Origin: Epilithonimonas zeae
GTDB taxonomy: Bacteria > Bacteroidota > Bacteroidia > Flavobacteriales > Weeksellaceae
Reading direction: 5' to 3'
Length of the DNA: 64,000 nucleotides
Assembly (NCBI RefSeq): GCF_900141765.1
Contig: NZ_FSRK01000001.1
Location: 1,984,001 to 2,048,000, forward strand
In this document: piece by piece, positions 18,360-27,389 of the stretch
Layout: each line of letters starts with the position of its first letter
Position numbering within the stretch: the first letter of the stretch is position 1
Made by a program: the position numbers and the translations under genes
The notes under the pieces: generated by a model
What the model saw: the letters and a program-made list of their open reading frames with translations, nothing else
Databases searched by the model: none
What the model was told of the DNA's origin: nothing

Positions 18360-18938
18360 TTAAAAAGGAAATCGCTCTAAAGTCATTTTTAAAGCCAATG
18401 CGAAAACTCCCGACGAAACAAATAGAATCCAATCTTTTCTGTTGACTCTGAAAACTTTGAGAAGAATGAAAAGCAGAATCAAAATTGCAATTACCACGAT
18501 AATCTGTCCCAACTCCAAACCAATGTTGAAGCCTAAAAGCGGAACGAAAATACTTTGTTCTTTAGCCAACATCATTCTGGCCGTGTTCGCAAATCCCATC
18601 CCGTGAATCAAACCGAAAATTAATGCTAAATAATAGTTGAGATTCATCAGCGTTTTCTGATTGCTTTTCATCAGAATGTTACCCAATGCGGTGATGACAA
18701 TGGTCAAAGGAATCAGAAACTCGACCCAATTTCCGGGAACTCGCAGAATATTGAGCGTGCTCAGTGCCAAAGTGATGGAATGTCCGATGGTAAAAGCGGT
18801 TACGAGAATCAGGATTTTTTTGAAATCGTTGTATGAATAAACTGCAATCAGCGCCAAAATAAAAAGCTGATGGTCCAGCGCATCCAGAGAAATAATGTGT
18901 TCCCAACCGAGTTTCAAGTAAAAAATAAAATCCTGCAT
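18360..18938 (-). CDS. HupE/UreJ-family membrane protein
   Basis: 192 residues with about six membrane helices. Family features are visible: GWEHIISLDALDHQLFIL at the N-terminus, FTIGHSITLAL and LIFGLIHGMGFAN, where the conserved histidines may coordinate nickel or another metal. The family was named from hydrogenase and urease clusters, but here no such genes are near. In flavobacteria this type often lies beside an M1 peptidase and a DUF6702 gene, as here. The substrate is unknown. Confidence 0.85.
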   Translation of the reverse strand: MQDFIFYLKLGWEHIISLDALDHQLFILALIAVYSYNDFKKILILVTAFTIGHSITLALSTLNILRVPGNWVEFLIPLTIVITALGNILMKSNQKTLMNLNYYLALIFGLIHGMGFANTARMMLAKEQSIFVPLLGFNIGLELGQIIVVIAILILLFILLKVFRVNRKDWILFVSSGVFALALKMTLERFPF

Positions 18939-18999
18939 CCTATCATTTAAAAAAGAATTACGAAAATAATGATTAATTTCGATTTAAATTTTGGGTGTG

Positions 19000-19503
19000 A
19001 TGAAGAACTTTCTTTCTACAATTGCTATTTTTTCTTTGGCTTTGGCACTTTTCTCTTTCAAATTTCATCCTTATCACGTTGGCTCTATGGAATTTAATTA
19101 TAACCAAAAGTCAAAAGCATTTGAAGTTTCGGGACGTTTTTTTATGGATGATTTAGAGAATGCAATTAATAAAAAATATGGAAAAAATCTTCATTTCCTG
19201 AATTCAAAATCTGAAAAGGAAATGAATGAAGCGCTAAAAAACTATGCTTCAGAATATGTGAAATTGAAAGTGAACAATCAATTTGTGAAAGTTAATTTTG
19301 TTGGTTACGAGGAAGATAAGGAAAGTGTTGACATTTTTCTGGAATCTGAAACTGTTTCTAATCCTAAAAAAGTTGAAACTGCAGTCAGTTTTCTTTATAA
19401 CCTTTTTGATGACCAAATGAATATCATTCACATTGTCATAAACGGTCAACGTAAAAGTGAAAAACTGAATTATCCTGACCGTTATCTCTTTCAGGAGTTT
19501 TGA
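19000..19503 (+). CDS. DUF6702-family exported protein
   Basis: 167 residues from ATG 19000. The upstream in-frame TTG at 18991 is disfavoured because the signal peptide MKNFLSTIAIFSLALALFSF starts at the ATG. FHPYHVGSMEFNYN and the even-spaced beta strands fit DUF6702, a small periplasmic or outer-membrane-associated family. It is divergent from the HupE/UreJ gene across 61 bases. Function is unknown. Confidence 0.75.
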   Translation: MKNFLSTIAIFSLALALFSFKFHPYHVGSMEFNYNQKSKAFEVSGRFFMDDLENAINKKYGKNLHFLNSKSEKEMNEALKNYASEYVKLKVNNQFVKVNFVGYEEDKESVDIFLESETVSNPKKVETAVSFLYNLFDDQMNIIHIVINGQRKSEKLNYPDRYLFQEF

Positions 19504-19606
19504 TTGAAAATAGTTATCGTTTTTATCAATAATCAGATCAAAGCGCGATTGAGAAAAGGTTTAAAGACTCATCAACTGCAATTTAAAATTAATTACGTTG
19601 AAATAA

Positions 19607-19639
19607 TTTGGTACTAAAGAGTAAAATGTTCTAATTTTG
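19607..19639 (+). promoter_or_regulatory. Bacteroidetes-type promoter of the tetR gene
   Basis: TTTG at 19607-19610, a 21-base spacer and TAATTTTG at 19632-19639 match the -33/-7 pattern. The predicted start, near 19645, falls inside the palindromic operator at 19640-19652. Confidence 0.7.
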
Positions 19640-19652
19640 CTAACGCTGTTAG
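19640..19652. promoter_or_regulatory. TetR operator, autoregulatory site
   Basis: CTAACGCTGTTAG is a palindrome (CTAAC-GCT-GTTAG) directly after the -7 box and 13 bases before the tetR ATG. Near-identical copies precede the efflux genes. Confidence 0.65.
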
Positions 19653-19664
19653 AAATAATACAAA

Positions 19665-20261
19665 ATGGGAGTTCACGAACGTCGTCAAAGAGAAAAAGAA
19701 TCAATACGCGCCAATATTTTGGACGCTTCTTTTAATTTGGCTAAAACAGAAGGTTGGGCTTCGCTTTCCATTAGAAAGATTGCGGATGCTATAGAATACA
19801 GTGCACCAGTTGTTTACGATTATTTTGAAAATAAAGAAGCTATTCTTTATGAAATCTCATTAAATGGCTTCCATCAATTACACATCGAATTACTGAAAGC
19901 ACAGAAAAAACACGATGAGCCAGAAGATCAATTGACTGCTATTGTGGATGCTTACTGGAAATTTGCATTCAAGAATAAAGAGTACTATCAATTGATGTTT
20001 GGGCTTGGAATGCAGTGCAGCGGAAAAGGAATGATGAAGGAAGAATTTTCTTCGTTTCAGGATATGCTTTATGAATGCACCTTGGAAATCATCAATAAAA
20101 AAGGATCGAATCCAGATAATGCCTGCCACTCTTCTCATGCTTTATTTTCAGCCGTTCACGGGTTAATATCTATTATGATGATGAGAAATGCGGATATCCC
20201 TTCTACAATGAACAAAACAACATTAGACGAAACTGTTTCAGCTTTTATTAAGTCATTGTAA
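19665..20261 (+). CDS. TetR/AcrR-family repressor of the adjacent RND efflux operon
   Basis: 198 residues. The N-terminal TetR HTH (about 14-60) shows ANILDASFNLAKTEGWASLS and KIADAIEYSAPVVYDYFENK, followed by an all-helical ligand domain (about 80-195). It is upstream of and co-directional with an adaptor-pump-channel operon, separated by 287 bases containing three copies of its probable operator. By family habit it represses itself and the pump until a toxic ligand binds. Confidence 0.9.
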   Translation: MGVHERRQREKESIRANILDASFNLAKTEGWASLSIRKIADAIEYSAPVVYDYFENKEAILYEISLNGFHQLHIELLKAQKKHDEPEDQLTAIVDAYWKFAFKNKEYYQLMFGLGMQCSGKGMMKEEFSSFQDMLYECTLEIINKKGSNPDNACHSSHALFSAVHGLISIMMMRNADIPSTMNKTTLDETVSAFIKSL

Positions 20262-20279
20262 TTTTTTTTGATTTATCAA

Positions 20280-20292
20280 TTAACACTGTTAG
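20280..20292. promoter_or_regulatory. TetR operator copy 2
   Basis: TTAACACTGTTAG, one of four matches to (C/T)TAAC(A/G)CTGTTAG around the tetR-efflux genes; it lies 19 bases after the tetR stop. Confidence 0.6.
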
Positions 20293-20367
20293 GAAAATTA
20301 ACATTAAATTAATGTAGCGTTTGATCCAAAGTTCAAAATTTGAAGAAATCAAATTTGTCATAAAATA

Positions 20368-20390
20368 TTAACACTGTTAGTTATACTAAC
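20368..20390. promoter_or_regulatory. TetR operator copy 3 with extra half-site
   Basis: TTAACACTGTTAG (20368-20380) is followed by TTATACTAAC, so GTTAG-TTATA-CTAAC (20376-20390) forms a second overlapping palindrome. This suggests cooperative binding of two dimers. Confidence 0.6.
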
Positions 20391-20476
20391 ACATTATTAT
20401 CAATTTTAGTAGATTAAACTGTCATGGAAACAACAATATAAGCTCAACCGAATATTATATTTTTTTGAACAAATTA

Positions 20477-20489
20477 TTAACACTGTTAG
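20477..20489. promoter_or_regulatory. TetR operator copy 4, proximal to the efflux operon
   Basis: TTAACACTGTTAG lies 60 bases before the adaptor ATG at 20549, a position suited to blocking initiation or elongation. Confidence 0.6.
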
Positions 20490-20548
20490 GAAATATAACT
20501 ATAAAACTATTAAGAACATATTTAACTAAACTTAATTCATATCTCAAA

Positions 20549-21709
20549 ATGAAAACTATTACTAAACTAAAATTTATTGTACTTCTATCAAGTATTATAC
20601 TTTTACAAAATTGCACCAAAGCGGCAGAAGGTGCAGGAGCGCCACCGCCAGCTCCAGAATTGCCTGTTTATACTGTAATTACATCCAATACTTCAACTTT
20701 TCAGGAATTTCCAACTGCTTTGGAGGGAAAGAACAATGTGGAAATCAGATCTCAGGTGGATGGTTATCTGGATAAAATTTATGTGGAAGAAGGTGCATTC
20801 GTGAGAGCTGGACAGCCTCTTTTCAAAATAGATTCCAGATCTTATGGCGAGCAGGTGAATATGGCAAGTGCCAACCTTCAGGCTGCAAATGCTAACATCC
20901 AGAAAATGAAAGTCGAAGTAGACCGATTAACAACTTTGGTTGCTGAAAAAGTAGTTTCTGATGTTCAATTGAAAACAGCGAAAGCGAATTACGCAGTCGC
21001 AGTTGCAACAGCAGCACAAGCAAAAGCAGCTTTGGGAGGTTCTAGAATTACAAATGGATTTACGACGATTACAGCTCCAGTTAGCGGCTATCTTGGCAGA
21101 ATTCCATATAAAAAAGGAAGTCTGATTTCCAAGACAGATCCTACTCCGCTGACTTTCGTTTCGGACATCAGCGAGATTTATGCTTATTTCTCCATCAGTG
21201 AAATCGATTTTATTGCTTTCCAAAAGAAATATGTCGGCGCAACGCTGGAAGAAAAAATGAGAAATATGCCTTTGGTAGATTTGGTAATTGCAGACAACTC
21301 CACTTATTCTGAAAAAGGAAAAATGAAAATGATTGATGGTCAATTTGATAAAAGTACAGGCGCAATCACAGTTCGTGCGACTTTCCCAAATCCAAACGGA
21401 ACTTTGAGAAGCGGAAACACAGGAAAAGTTAGAATGCCTCAATTATTGTCGAATGCAGTTGTTATTCCGCAAGAATCAACTTTTGAAATTCAGGATAAAA
21501 CTTACGTTTACGTTCTTGGAAAAGATAAAACTGTGACTAGTAAACCAATCACAATTTCAGGAAAAACTGAGCATTATTATTTCATTTCCGAAGGACTTAA
21601 AAAAGGTGACCAAATCGTATTTACAGGCTTGGGCAGCTTAAAAGATGGTGCATCCATCAAACCAAAAATGATTTCTTCTGACAGCTTATTAACAGCGACG
21701 CCTTTGTAA
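20549..21709 (+). CDS. RND efflux periplasmic adaptor (membrane fusion protein), lipoprotein
   Basis: I choose ATG 20549 (386 residues). The frame is open back to 20465, but that part overlaps an operator and precedes the signal. The lipoprotein signal is MKTITKLKFIVLLSSIILLQ followed by Cys22. The biotinyl-lipoyl/hairpin region (about 60-180, VRSQVDGY-type segment EIRSQVDGYLDKIYVEEGAF) and the beta-barrel (GKVRMPQLLSNAVVIPQESTF) are intact. It links the inner-membrane pump at 21747 to the outer-membrane channel at 24927. Confidence 0.92.
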   Translation: MKTITKLKFIVLLSSIILLQNCTKAAEGAGAPPPAPELPVYTVITSNTSTFQEFPTALEGKNNVEIRSQVDGYLDKIYVEEGAFVRAGQPLFKIDSRSYGEQVNMASANLQAANANIQKMKVEVDRLTTLVAEKVVSDVQLKTAKANYAVAVATAAQAKAALGGSRITNGFTTITAPVSGYLGRIPYKKGSLISKTDPTPLTFVSDISEIYAYFSISEIDFIAFQKKYVGATLEEKMRNMPLVDLVIADNSTYSEKGKMKMIDGQFDKSTGAITVRATFPNPNGTLRSGNTGKVRMPQLLSNAVVIPQESTFEIQDKTYVYVLGKDKTVTSKPITISGKTEHYYFISEGLKKGDQIVFTGLGSLKDGASIKPKMISSDSLLTATPL

Positions 21710-21746
21710 ATCAATCATTAACAGAAGACTTAAAACTATACTTCTT

Positions 21747-24700
21747 ATGCTAAAACAATTTATAGAAAGACCCGTACTTTCAACGGTTATTTCGATCATC
21801 TTATTATTATTGGGATTGCTCTCGGTTTTCCAATTGCCGATTACATTATTCCCGGATATTGCGCCGCCAAGCGTTCAGGTAACGGCATCTTATCCCGGTG
21901 CTAATGCCGAAGTTGTTGCCCGTTCTGTTGCGAATCCAATTGAGGAAGCTGTGAACGGTGTGGAAAATATGACTTATATGACATCCAACTCCAGCAACGA
22001 TGGATCATTGACTTTGAATATCTATTTCAAACAGGGTTCTGATCCAGATAATGCAGCAGTTAACGTTCAAAACAGAGTTTCCAAAGCGATGAGCCAGCTT
22101 CCGCAAGAGGTTGTTCAGGCTGGGATTTCTACTCAGAAAGTTCAGAACAGTTTCATTATGTTTATGGGAATCACGAGTGATGATCCTAAACAATATGACG
22201 AGCTTTTTCTTCAGAATTATATGAAGATCAATATCATTCCACAGCTTCAACGTATTCCGGGAGTTGCTCAGGCTCAGGTTTTTGGGTCTAAGGATTACTC
22301 TATGAGAATATGGCTGAAACCTGATCGTCTGGCTGATAACAATCTTTCGCCTCAGGAAGTTTTGACGGCAATCAAAAACAGTAATCTTGAAGCTGCGCCA
22401 GGAAGATTTGGTCAAGGAAGTAAGGAAACTTACGAGTACATTCTTAAATATAAAGGTAAATTAAACAAAAACGAAGATTACGAAAATATCGTCATCAAAT
22501 CCAATAGTGATGGTTCTTTCCTAAGATTGAAAGATGTTGCAAGAGTAGAATTTGGTTCTTATAGTTATACTGCAGCAAACAGAGTGGATGGAAAACCGGT
22601 TGCAGGTTTTGCGATTCTTCAAACGGCTGGATCTAATGCCAACGAAATCTTAACCGAAGTTGAAAGACAGGTTGAAGAATTCAAAACGACATTACCAAAA
22701 GGTGTGAAACCGATCATTATGTACAATTCCAAAGACTTTTTGGATGCATCTATTCATCAGGTTGTTGAAACGTTGGTCATTGCATTTATCCTGGTTTTCA
22801 TCGTGGTTTATATTTTCCTTCAGGATTTCAGATCAACATTGATTCCGGCGATTGCAGTTCCGGTTGCGATTATTGGTACATTTTTCTTCCTGAATCTATT
22901 CGGGTTCAGTATTAATATGTTGACTTTGTTTGCTTTGGTTCTTGCCATTGGAATCGTCGTCGATGATGCGATTGTAGTTGTGGAGGCTGTCCATTCTAAG
23001 ATGGAACACACAGGACTTCCTGTAGATCAGGCAACCAGAGAATCGATGAGCGAAATTTCAGGTGCGATTATTTCTATTACTTTGGTGATGTCGGCGGTTT
23101 TCGTTCCGGTTGGCTTTATGCAAGGTCCTGCGGGTGTTTTCTACAGACAGTTTGCTTTCACTTTAGCGATTGCGATTTTGATTTCTGCTATTAATGCATT
23201 GACATTGAGCCCCGCTTTATGTGCACTTTTACTGAATGATCCTCAGGGAGAACATAGCGAACACGGTCACAAAACTGGATTTGGAGCCAGATTTTTCAAC
23301 GCTTTTAATACAAGTTTTAATAATCTGACCAAAAAATATATTTACAGTCTCAAATTCTTGATCAAGAACAAATGGGTAAGCGTTGGCGGATTGGTTTTGA
23401 TTACGGCAATCACTGTATTTTTGGTTAATAAAGCGCCTTCAGGATTTATCCCTACAGAAGATCAAGGTTTCGTTTTATATGCCGTGAATACGCCTCCAGG
23501 AAGTTCATTGGAAAGAACCAACAAAGCGACAGAACAAATTGATAAAATTGTAAATGGTGAAAAAGCGACCAACCATCTTTGGGTTGCGGACGGACTAAAC
23601 TTCATCAGTAATGCCAATGCGTCGCCCTACTCTGCCGGTTTCATCAAACTTAAAGATTATGAAGATCGTGGCGATGTAAAAGATCCGGATCAGATTGCAG
23701 CAGGATTGACAGGAAAAGTAGCGCAGGTAAAAGATGCGAGTGCATTCTTCTTCAACTTCCCTACTGTTCAAGGTTTTGGTAACGTTTCTGGTTTCGAATT
23801 TATGTTGCAGGATAAAACCAACGGTTCTTTTGAGCAATTGGGAACCACGACTCAGGCTTTCATCGGCGAATTAATGAAACGTCCGGAAATTGCTTTTGCA
23901 TTCACGACTTATGCAGCAGGAAATCCTCAATATACTATTGAAGTTGATGCCGACAAAGCCAATCAGCTGGGGGTTTCTGTAACCGATCTGATGCAGACAA
24001 TGCAGATTTATTACGGAAGTAGTTTCGTTTCAGATTTCAACAGATTTGGAAAATACTACAGAGTAATGGCTCAGGCTGATGTACCTTATAGAACCGATGC
24101 TAACTCGTTGGAAGGAATTTATGTTAAGAATAACCAAAGTGAAATGGTTCCTGTTAAAACATTAGTGACTTTGAAAAGATCTTTCGGACCAGAAACTGTG
24201 ACCAGAAATAACTTGTTCAATGCGGTAACTATCAACGGAACACCGAAACCAGGTTATAGTACAGGTGACGCCATCAAAGCGGTTGAAGAAACTGCCAAAA
24301 AATCGCTGCCAAGAGGCTACGGATATGAATGGACGGGGATCACACGTGAAGAGAGACAAACTGGAGGACAAACGGCTTTCATTTTTATGTTGAGTATTTT
24401 GTTTGTTTACTTTTTATTGGCTGCTCAATATGAGAGTTACATTCTGCCTTTCGCAATTATTTTAACGATTCCTACAGGTATTTTCGGGGTTTATGCTTTC
24501 ACAGGATTAGCTGGAATTGATAATAATATTTACGTTCAGGTTGGATTGATTATGCTCGTTGGATTGCTCGCGAAAAATGCAATTCTGATTGTGGAATTCG
24601 CTGTTCAAAGAAGACACGCAGGTAAAACTTTGATTGAATCTGCGCTCCAAGCTTCGAGGCTGAGATTGAGACCAATTTTGATGACATCGTTTGCGTTCAT

Positions 24701-24917
24701 CATCGGAATGTTGCCTTTGGTTTGGTCGCAAGGTGCGGCGGCAAAAGGAAATCATTCCATTGGAATCAGTACAGTTGGCGGGATGTTGACCGGTGTAATT
24801 TTCGGAATCTTCATCATTCCGGTAATGTATGTGATTTTCCAATATCTGCACGAGAAAATGCCTAGCAGAAAGAAGCGCAGACTTAAAAAAGAAAAAGCAG
24901 CTTTAAACCTTATTTAA
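21747..24917 (+). CDS. RND multidrug efflux permease (HAE1 family)
   Basis: 1056 residues, the full length for this family. Twelve membrane helices are expected; seen are the first (LSTVISIILLLLGLLSVFQL), the conserved ALVLAIGIVVDDAIVVVEAV with the proton-relay Asp pair in helix 4, and the C-terminal GMLPLVWSQGAAAKGNHSIG. Two large periplasmic porter loops follow helices 1 and 7. It exports hydrophobic drugs or detergents using proton flow. It is flanked by its adaptor (37-base gap) and channel (9-base gap). Confidence 0.95.
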   Translation: MLKQFIERPVLSTVISIILLLLGLLSVFQLPITLFPDIAPPSVQVTASYPGANAEVVARSVANPIEEAVNGVENMTYMTSNSSNDGSLTLNIYFKQGSDPDNAAVNVQNRVSKAMSQLPQEVVQAGISTQKVQNSFIMFMGITSDDPKQYDELFLQNYMKINIIPQLQRIPGVAQAQVFGSKDYSMRIWLKPDRLADNNLSPQEVLTAIKNSNLEAAPGRFGQGSKETYEYILKYKGKLNKNEDYENIVIKSNSDGSFLRLKDVARVEFGSYSYTAANRVDGKPVAGFAILQTAGSNANEILTEVERQVEEFKTTLPKGVKPIIMYNSKDFLDASIHQVVETLVIAFILVFIVVYIFLQDFRSTLIPAIAVPVAIIGTFFFLNLFGFSINMLTLFALVLAIGIVVDDAIVVVEAVHSKMEHTGLPVDQATRESMSEISGAIISITLVMSAVFVPVGFMQGPAGVFYRQFAFTLAIAILISAINALTLSPALCALLLNDPQGEHSEHGHKTGFGARFFNAFNTSFNNLTKKYIYSLKFLIKNKWVSVGGLVLITAITVFLVNKAPSGFIPTEDQGFVLYAVNTPPGSSLERTNKATEQIDKIVNGEKATNHLWVADGLNFISNANASPYSAGFIKLKDYEDRGDVKDPDQIAAGLTGKVAQVKDASAFFFNFPTVQGFGNVSGFEFMLQDKTNGSFEQLGTTTQAFIGELMKRPEIAFAFTTYAAGNPQYTIEVDADKANQLGVSVTDLMQTMQIYYGSSFVSDFNRFGKYYRVMAQADVPYRTDANSLEGIYVKNNQSEMVPVKTLVTLKRSFGPETVTRNNLFNAVTINGTPKPGYSTGDAIKAVEETAKKSLPRGYGYEWTGITREERQTGGQTAFIFMLSILFVYFLLAAQYESYILPFAIILTIPTGIFGVYAFTGLAGIDNNIYVQVGLIMLVGLLAKNAILIVEFAVQRRHAGKTLIESALQASRLRLRPILMTSFAFIIGMLPLVWSQGAAAKGNHSIGISTVGGMLTGVIFGIFIIPVMYVIFQYLHEKMPSRKKRRLKKEKAALNLI

Positions 24918-24926
24918 AAAACTAAA

Positions 24927-26348
24927 ATGAATATAATTACTAAAATAAAAGAGGTTTTGGGAATATCGCTGATTGCGGTAGGTGCAATTTCCTGTATGCC
25001 AAAGCTGGCATTGGAAAAAGTGACGCCAGAGTTACCAGAAGCCTTCAAACAGACTGCTACAGCCGATACAGCGAGCGTTGCGAATCTGGAATGGAGACAA
25101 TTTTTTAATGACCCGATTTTACAAGGTTTGATAGAAAAGGGAATCAAAAATAACTACGATTTGCAGATTGCTTTAAAGCAAGTTGCATCTTCTCAAGAAC
25201 GTTTGAAACAAGCAAAATATATGCAATATCCGGATGTTGGTTTCGGAGTTTCTGCACAGATTTCCAAACCTTCCAAGAATAGTATGAACGGACAAAGTCT
25301 GAACTTATTTTTAGGACAAAGTCACGTTGAGGATTATAATGCGGCGTTCAATCTGTCTTGGGAAGCTGATATCTGGGGAAAAATCAAAAACCAGCAGGAG
25401 GTTTCTAAAATGCAATATCTGCAGACTTATGAAGCGACAAAAGCAATTCAGACCCAAGTAGTGGCAGCGATTGCGCAAGGTTACTACAACCTTCTAATGC
25501 TGGATAAACAACTACAAATTGCAAAATCGAATTTGGAATTGAGTACCAATACGCTTTCTATCACAGAAAAAATCTGGAAAAGTGGCGATGCGACTTCTTT
25601 GGGGATTCAACAATCTAAAGCTCAAAAAGAATATACAGAACTTTTGATTACACAGTTGGAGCAAAATATTGCCATTCAGGAAAATGCGTTAAGTATTTTG
25701 ATAGGTGAAAATCCGACAAAAATCAACAGAACGATTGAAATGTCGGACACTTCCCTACCTCAAAATTTATCTGCCGGATTACCTGCAGCAATGGTAAGCC
25801 GCCGTCCGGATGTTCGTCAGCAGGAACTGGTTTTGCTGGAATCTAATGCTCTGATTGGAATTGCCCAAGCGAATATGTATCCGTCTTTGAAAATAACTGC
25901 AAATGGAGGTGTAAATTCTTTCAAAATTGATAACTGGTTTCAGATCCCGGCATCGTTGTTTGGCTCTGCTTTAGGAGGATTGACTCAACCTATTTTCCAA
26001 AAAAGACAATTAAAAACTGATTTGAATGTAGCTAAAATACAAAGAGAGAAAAATGTTTTGGCATTTCGTCAATCTGTCCTGAATGCTGTCGGCGAAGTTT
26101 CTGATGCTTTGGTTTCTAATGAAAGTCTAAAAGTTCAGGAACAAAAGGCAAGCGAACAAGTTTCAACATTGAAAGATGGAATAAAAAGCGCTGAACTACT
26201 TTATAAAAGCGGAATGGCAAATTACTTAGAAGTGATTGTTGCTCAAGGTAATTCTCTGCAAGCTGAACTGAATCTTGCTTCTGTTAAAAGACAGAGACTG
26301 AGCAGTATTGTTGACCTTTACCGAGCGCTTGGTGGCGGTTGGAAGTAA
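24927..26348 (+). CDS. Efflux outer-membrane channel (TolC/NodT family), lipoprotein
   Basis: 473 residues. A lipoprotein-like signal (GISLIAVGAISC) precedes two repeats of the TolC helical-coil and barrel-strand pattern. NodT-type hallmarks are DPILQGLIEKGIKNNYDLQI, MVSRRPDVRQQELVL and a TQPIFQKRQLKTDL segment. It completes the adaptor-permease-channel tripartite pump and ends the operon before a hairpin terminator. Confidence 0.93.
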   Translation: MNIITKIKEVLGISLIAVGAISCMPKLALEKVTPELPEAFKQTATADTASVANLEWRQFFNDPILQGLIEKGIKNNYDLQIALKQVASSQERLKQAKYMQYPDVGFGVSAQISKPSKNSMNGQSLNLFLGQSHVEDYNAAFNLSWEADIWGKIKNQQEVSKMQYLQTYEATKAIQTQVVAAIAQGYYNLLMLDKQLQIAKSNLELSTNTLSITEKIWKSGDATSLGIQQSKAQKEYTELLITQLEQNIAIQENALSILIGENPTKINRTIEMSDTSLPQNLSAGLPAAMVSRRPDVRQQELVLLESNALIGIAQANMYPSLKITANGGVNSFKIDNWFQIPASLFGSALGGLTQPIFQKRQLKTDLNVAKIQREKNVLAFRQSVLNAVGEVSDALVSNESLKVQEQKASEQVSTLKDGIKSAELLYKSGMANYLEVIVAQGNSLQAELNLASVKRQRLSSIVDLYRALGGGWK

Positions 26349-26372
26349 TTTCTATATTTAAATTAAATTGTT

Positions 26373-26404
26373 AAAAAATGCAGTCTTTTGGGACTGCATT
26401 TTTT
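26373..26404. terminator. Intrinsic terminator of the efflux operon
   Basis: Stem AAAAATGCAGTC/GACTGCATTTTT with loop TTTTGG, 25 bases after the channel stop. A and T runs allow use by the convergent gene at 26423 as well. Confidence 0.85.
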
Positions 26405-26422
26405 GTTTTTGAATACATATTT

Positions 26423-26785
26423 TTAATTCAAATATTTAGCAACTTTCTGTTCCAAATCTTCCAGATCAAAAGGCTTCGCAACAAAGTCATCAGCTTGGGC
26501 GCTTTCGGCTAAAGACTCGATGTCGTTATTAGCAGTTACATAGATTACTGGAATGTGTTTGAATTCTTCCTGGCTTTTCAAGAGTTTTGTTGCTTCTATT
26601 CCTCCAATATTCGGAATCCAGTTATCCATCAGAATAATATCCGGATAAAACTCCGACACTTTCTCGAGAATATTATGCGAAGTTTGCGATATATCGACTT
26701 CGTAACCACCATCTTCAAAAATAATAGAAATCAGTTCCAGAAGTGTGGTATCATCATCAAAGATTAATATTTTTTTCTTGCTCAT
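26423..26785 (-). CDS. Single-domain response regulator (CheY-like)
   Basis: 120 residues, a lone receiver domain: acidic DDD in ILIFDDDTTLLEL, phosphoacceptor Asp in IILMDNWIPNIGG, and Lys in FVAKPFDLEDL. There is no output domain. It is the last gene of a six-gene minus-strand phosphorelay cluster (33676 to 26423) and probably relays phosphate or inhibits a partner. Confidence 0.9.
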   Translation of the reverse strand: MSKKKILIFDDDTTLLELISIIFEDGGYEVDISQTSHNILEKVSEFYPDIILMDNWIPNIGGIEATKLLKSQEEFKHIPVIYVTANNDIESLAESAQADDFVAKPFDLEDLEQKVAKYLN

Positions 26786-26803
26786 ATAAAGTTAATTTAA
26801 AAT

Positions 26804-27379
26804 CTATAGTTTATTATTTTTATTTAATTCATTAAGTTGGATTGGAAGATTTTCAGAAGTTATCAATTGATTAAATCTTACTCGTTCCGCAGCTTGTCTT
26901 GGCATATAATCTACTTGCGCTGTATCAGGATTTTGTATCCATATTTTACCTCCATTTTTTTTGATGTGCTGCAAACCTTCGACACCATCAGAATTGGCTC
27001 CCGACAAAAGAACAGCTAACAATTTGTCACCAAATACTTCTCCAGCGGAACTGAAAGCTATATCAATTGACGGGCGGGAAAAATGCAGCTTCTCTGATCT
27101 GTCCAGTGAAACATTTGTTTTATCATCAAACAATAAATGATAATCTGCCGGAGCAATGTAAATTTTATTGATTTCTATTTCTGTTTTATCTTCTATTTCT
27201 ATGACTTCTATCTTAGAATATTGTTGTAATAATGATGGTAAAATACTTACAGATTGTGCTTTGCGATGAACAACCAATACGATAGAAAAACTCAAATCCG
27301 CATCAAGATTTCTAATGAGTTCTATAATCACTTGCAAACTGCCGGCTGATCCTCCTATAATCACTAATTCTGTTTCCAT
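26804..27379 (-). CDS. CheB-type methylesterase domain protein without receiver
   Basis: The start at ATG 27379 (191 residues) gives METELVIIGGSAGSLQVIIE. The open frame to 27556 would overlap cheR and adds nothing family-like. The catalytic triad is visible: Ser11 in GGSAGS, His in VVHRKAQSV and Asp in LLSGANSDGVEG. The N-terminal receiver of classical CheB is absent. CheB removes methyl groups that CheR adds. It is directly downstream of the CheR gene (10-base gap). No chemoreceptor or flagellar gene is in the window, so the methylated partner may be another signalling protein. Confidence 0.88.
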   Translation of the reverse strand: METELVIIGGSAGSLQVIIELIRNLDADLSFSIVLVVHRKAQSVSILPSLLQQYSKIEVIEIEDKTEIEINKIYIAPADYHLLFDDKTNVSLDRSEKLHFSRPSIDIAFSSAGEVFGDKLLAVLLSGANSDGVEGLQHIKKNGGKIWIQNPDTAQVDYMPRQAAERVRFNQLITSENLPIQLNELNKNNKL

Positions 27380-27389
27380 CCTTATTGTA

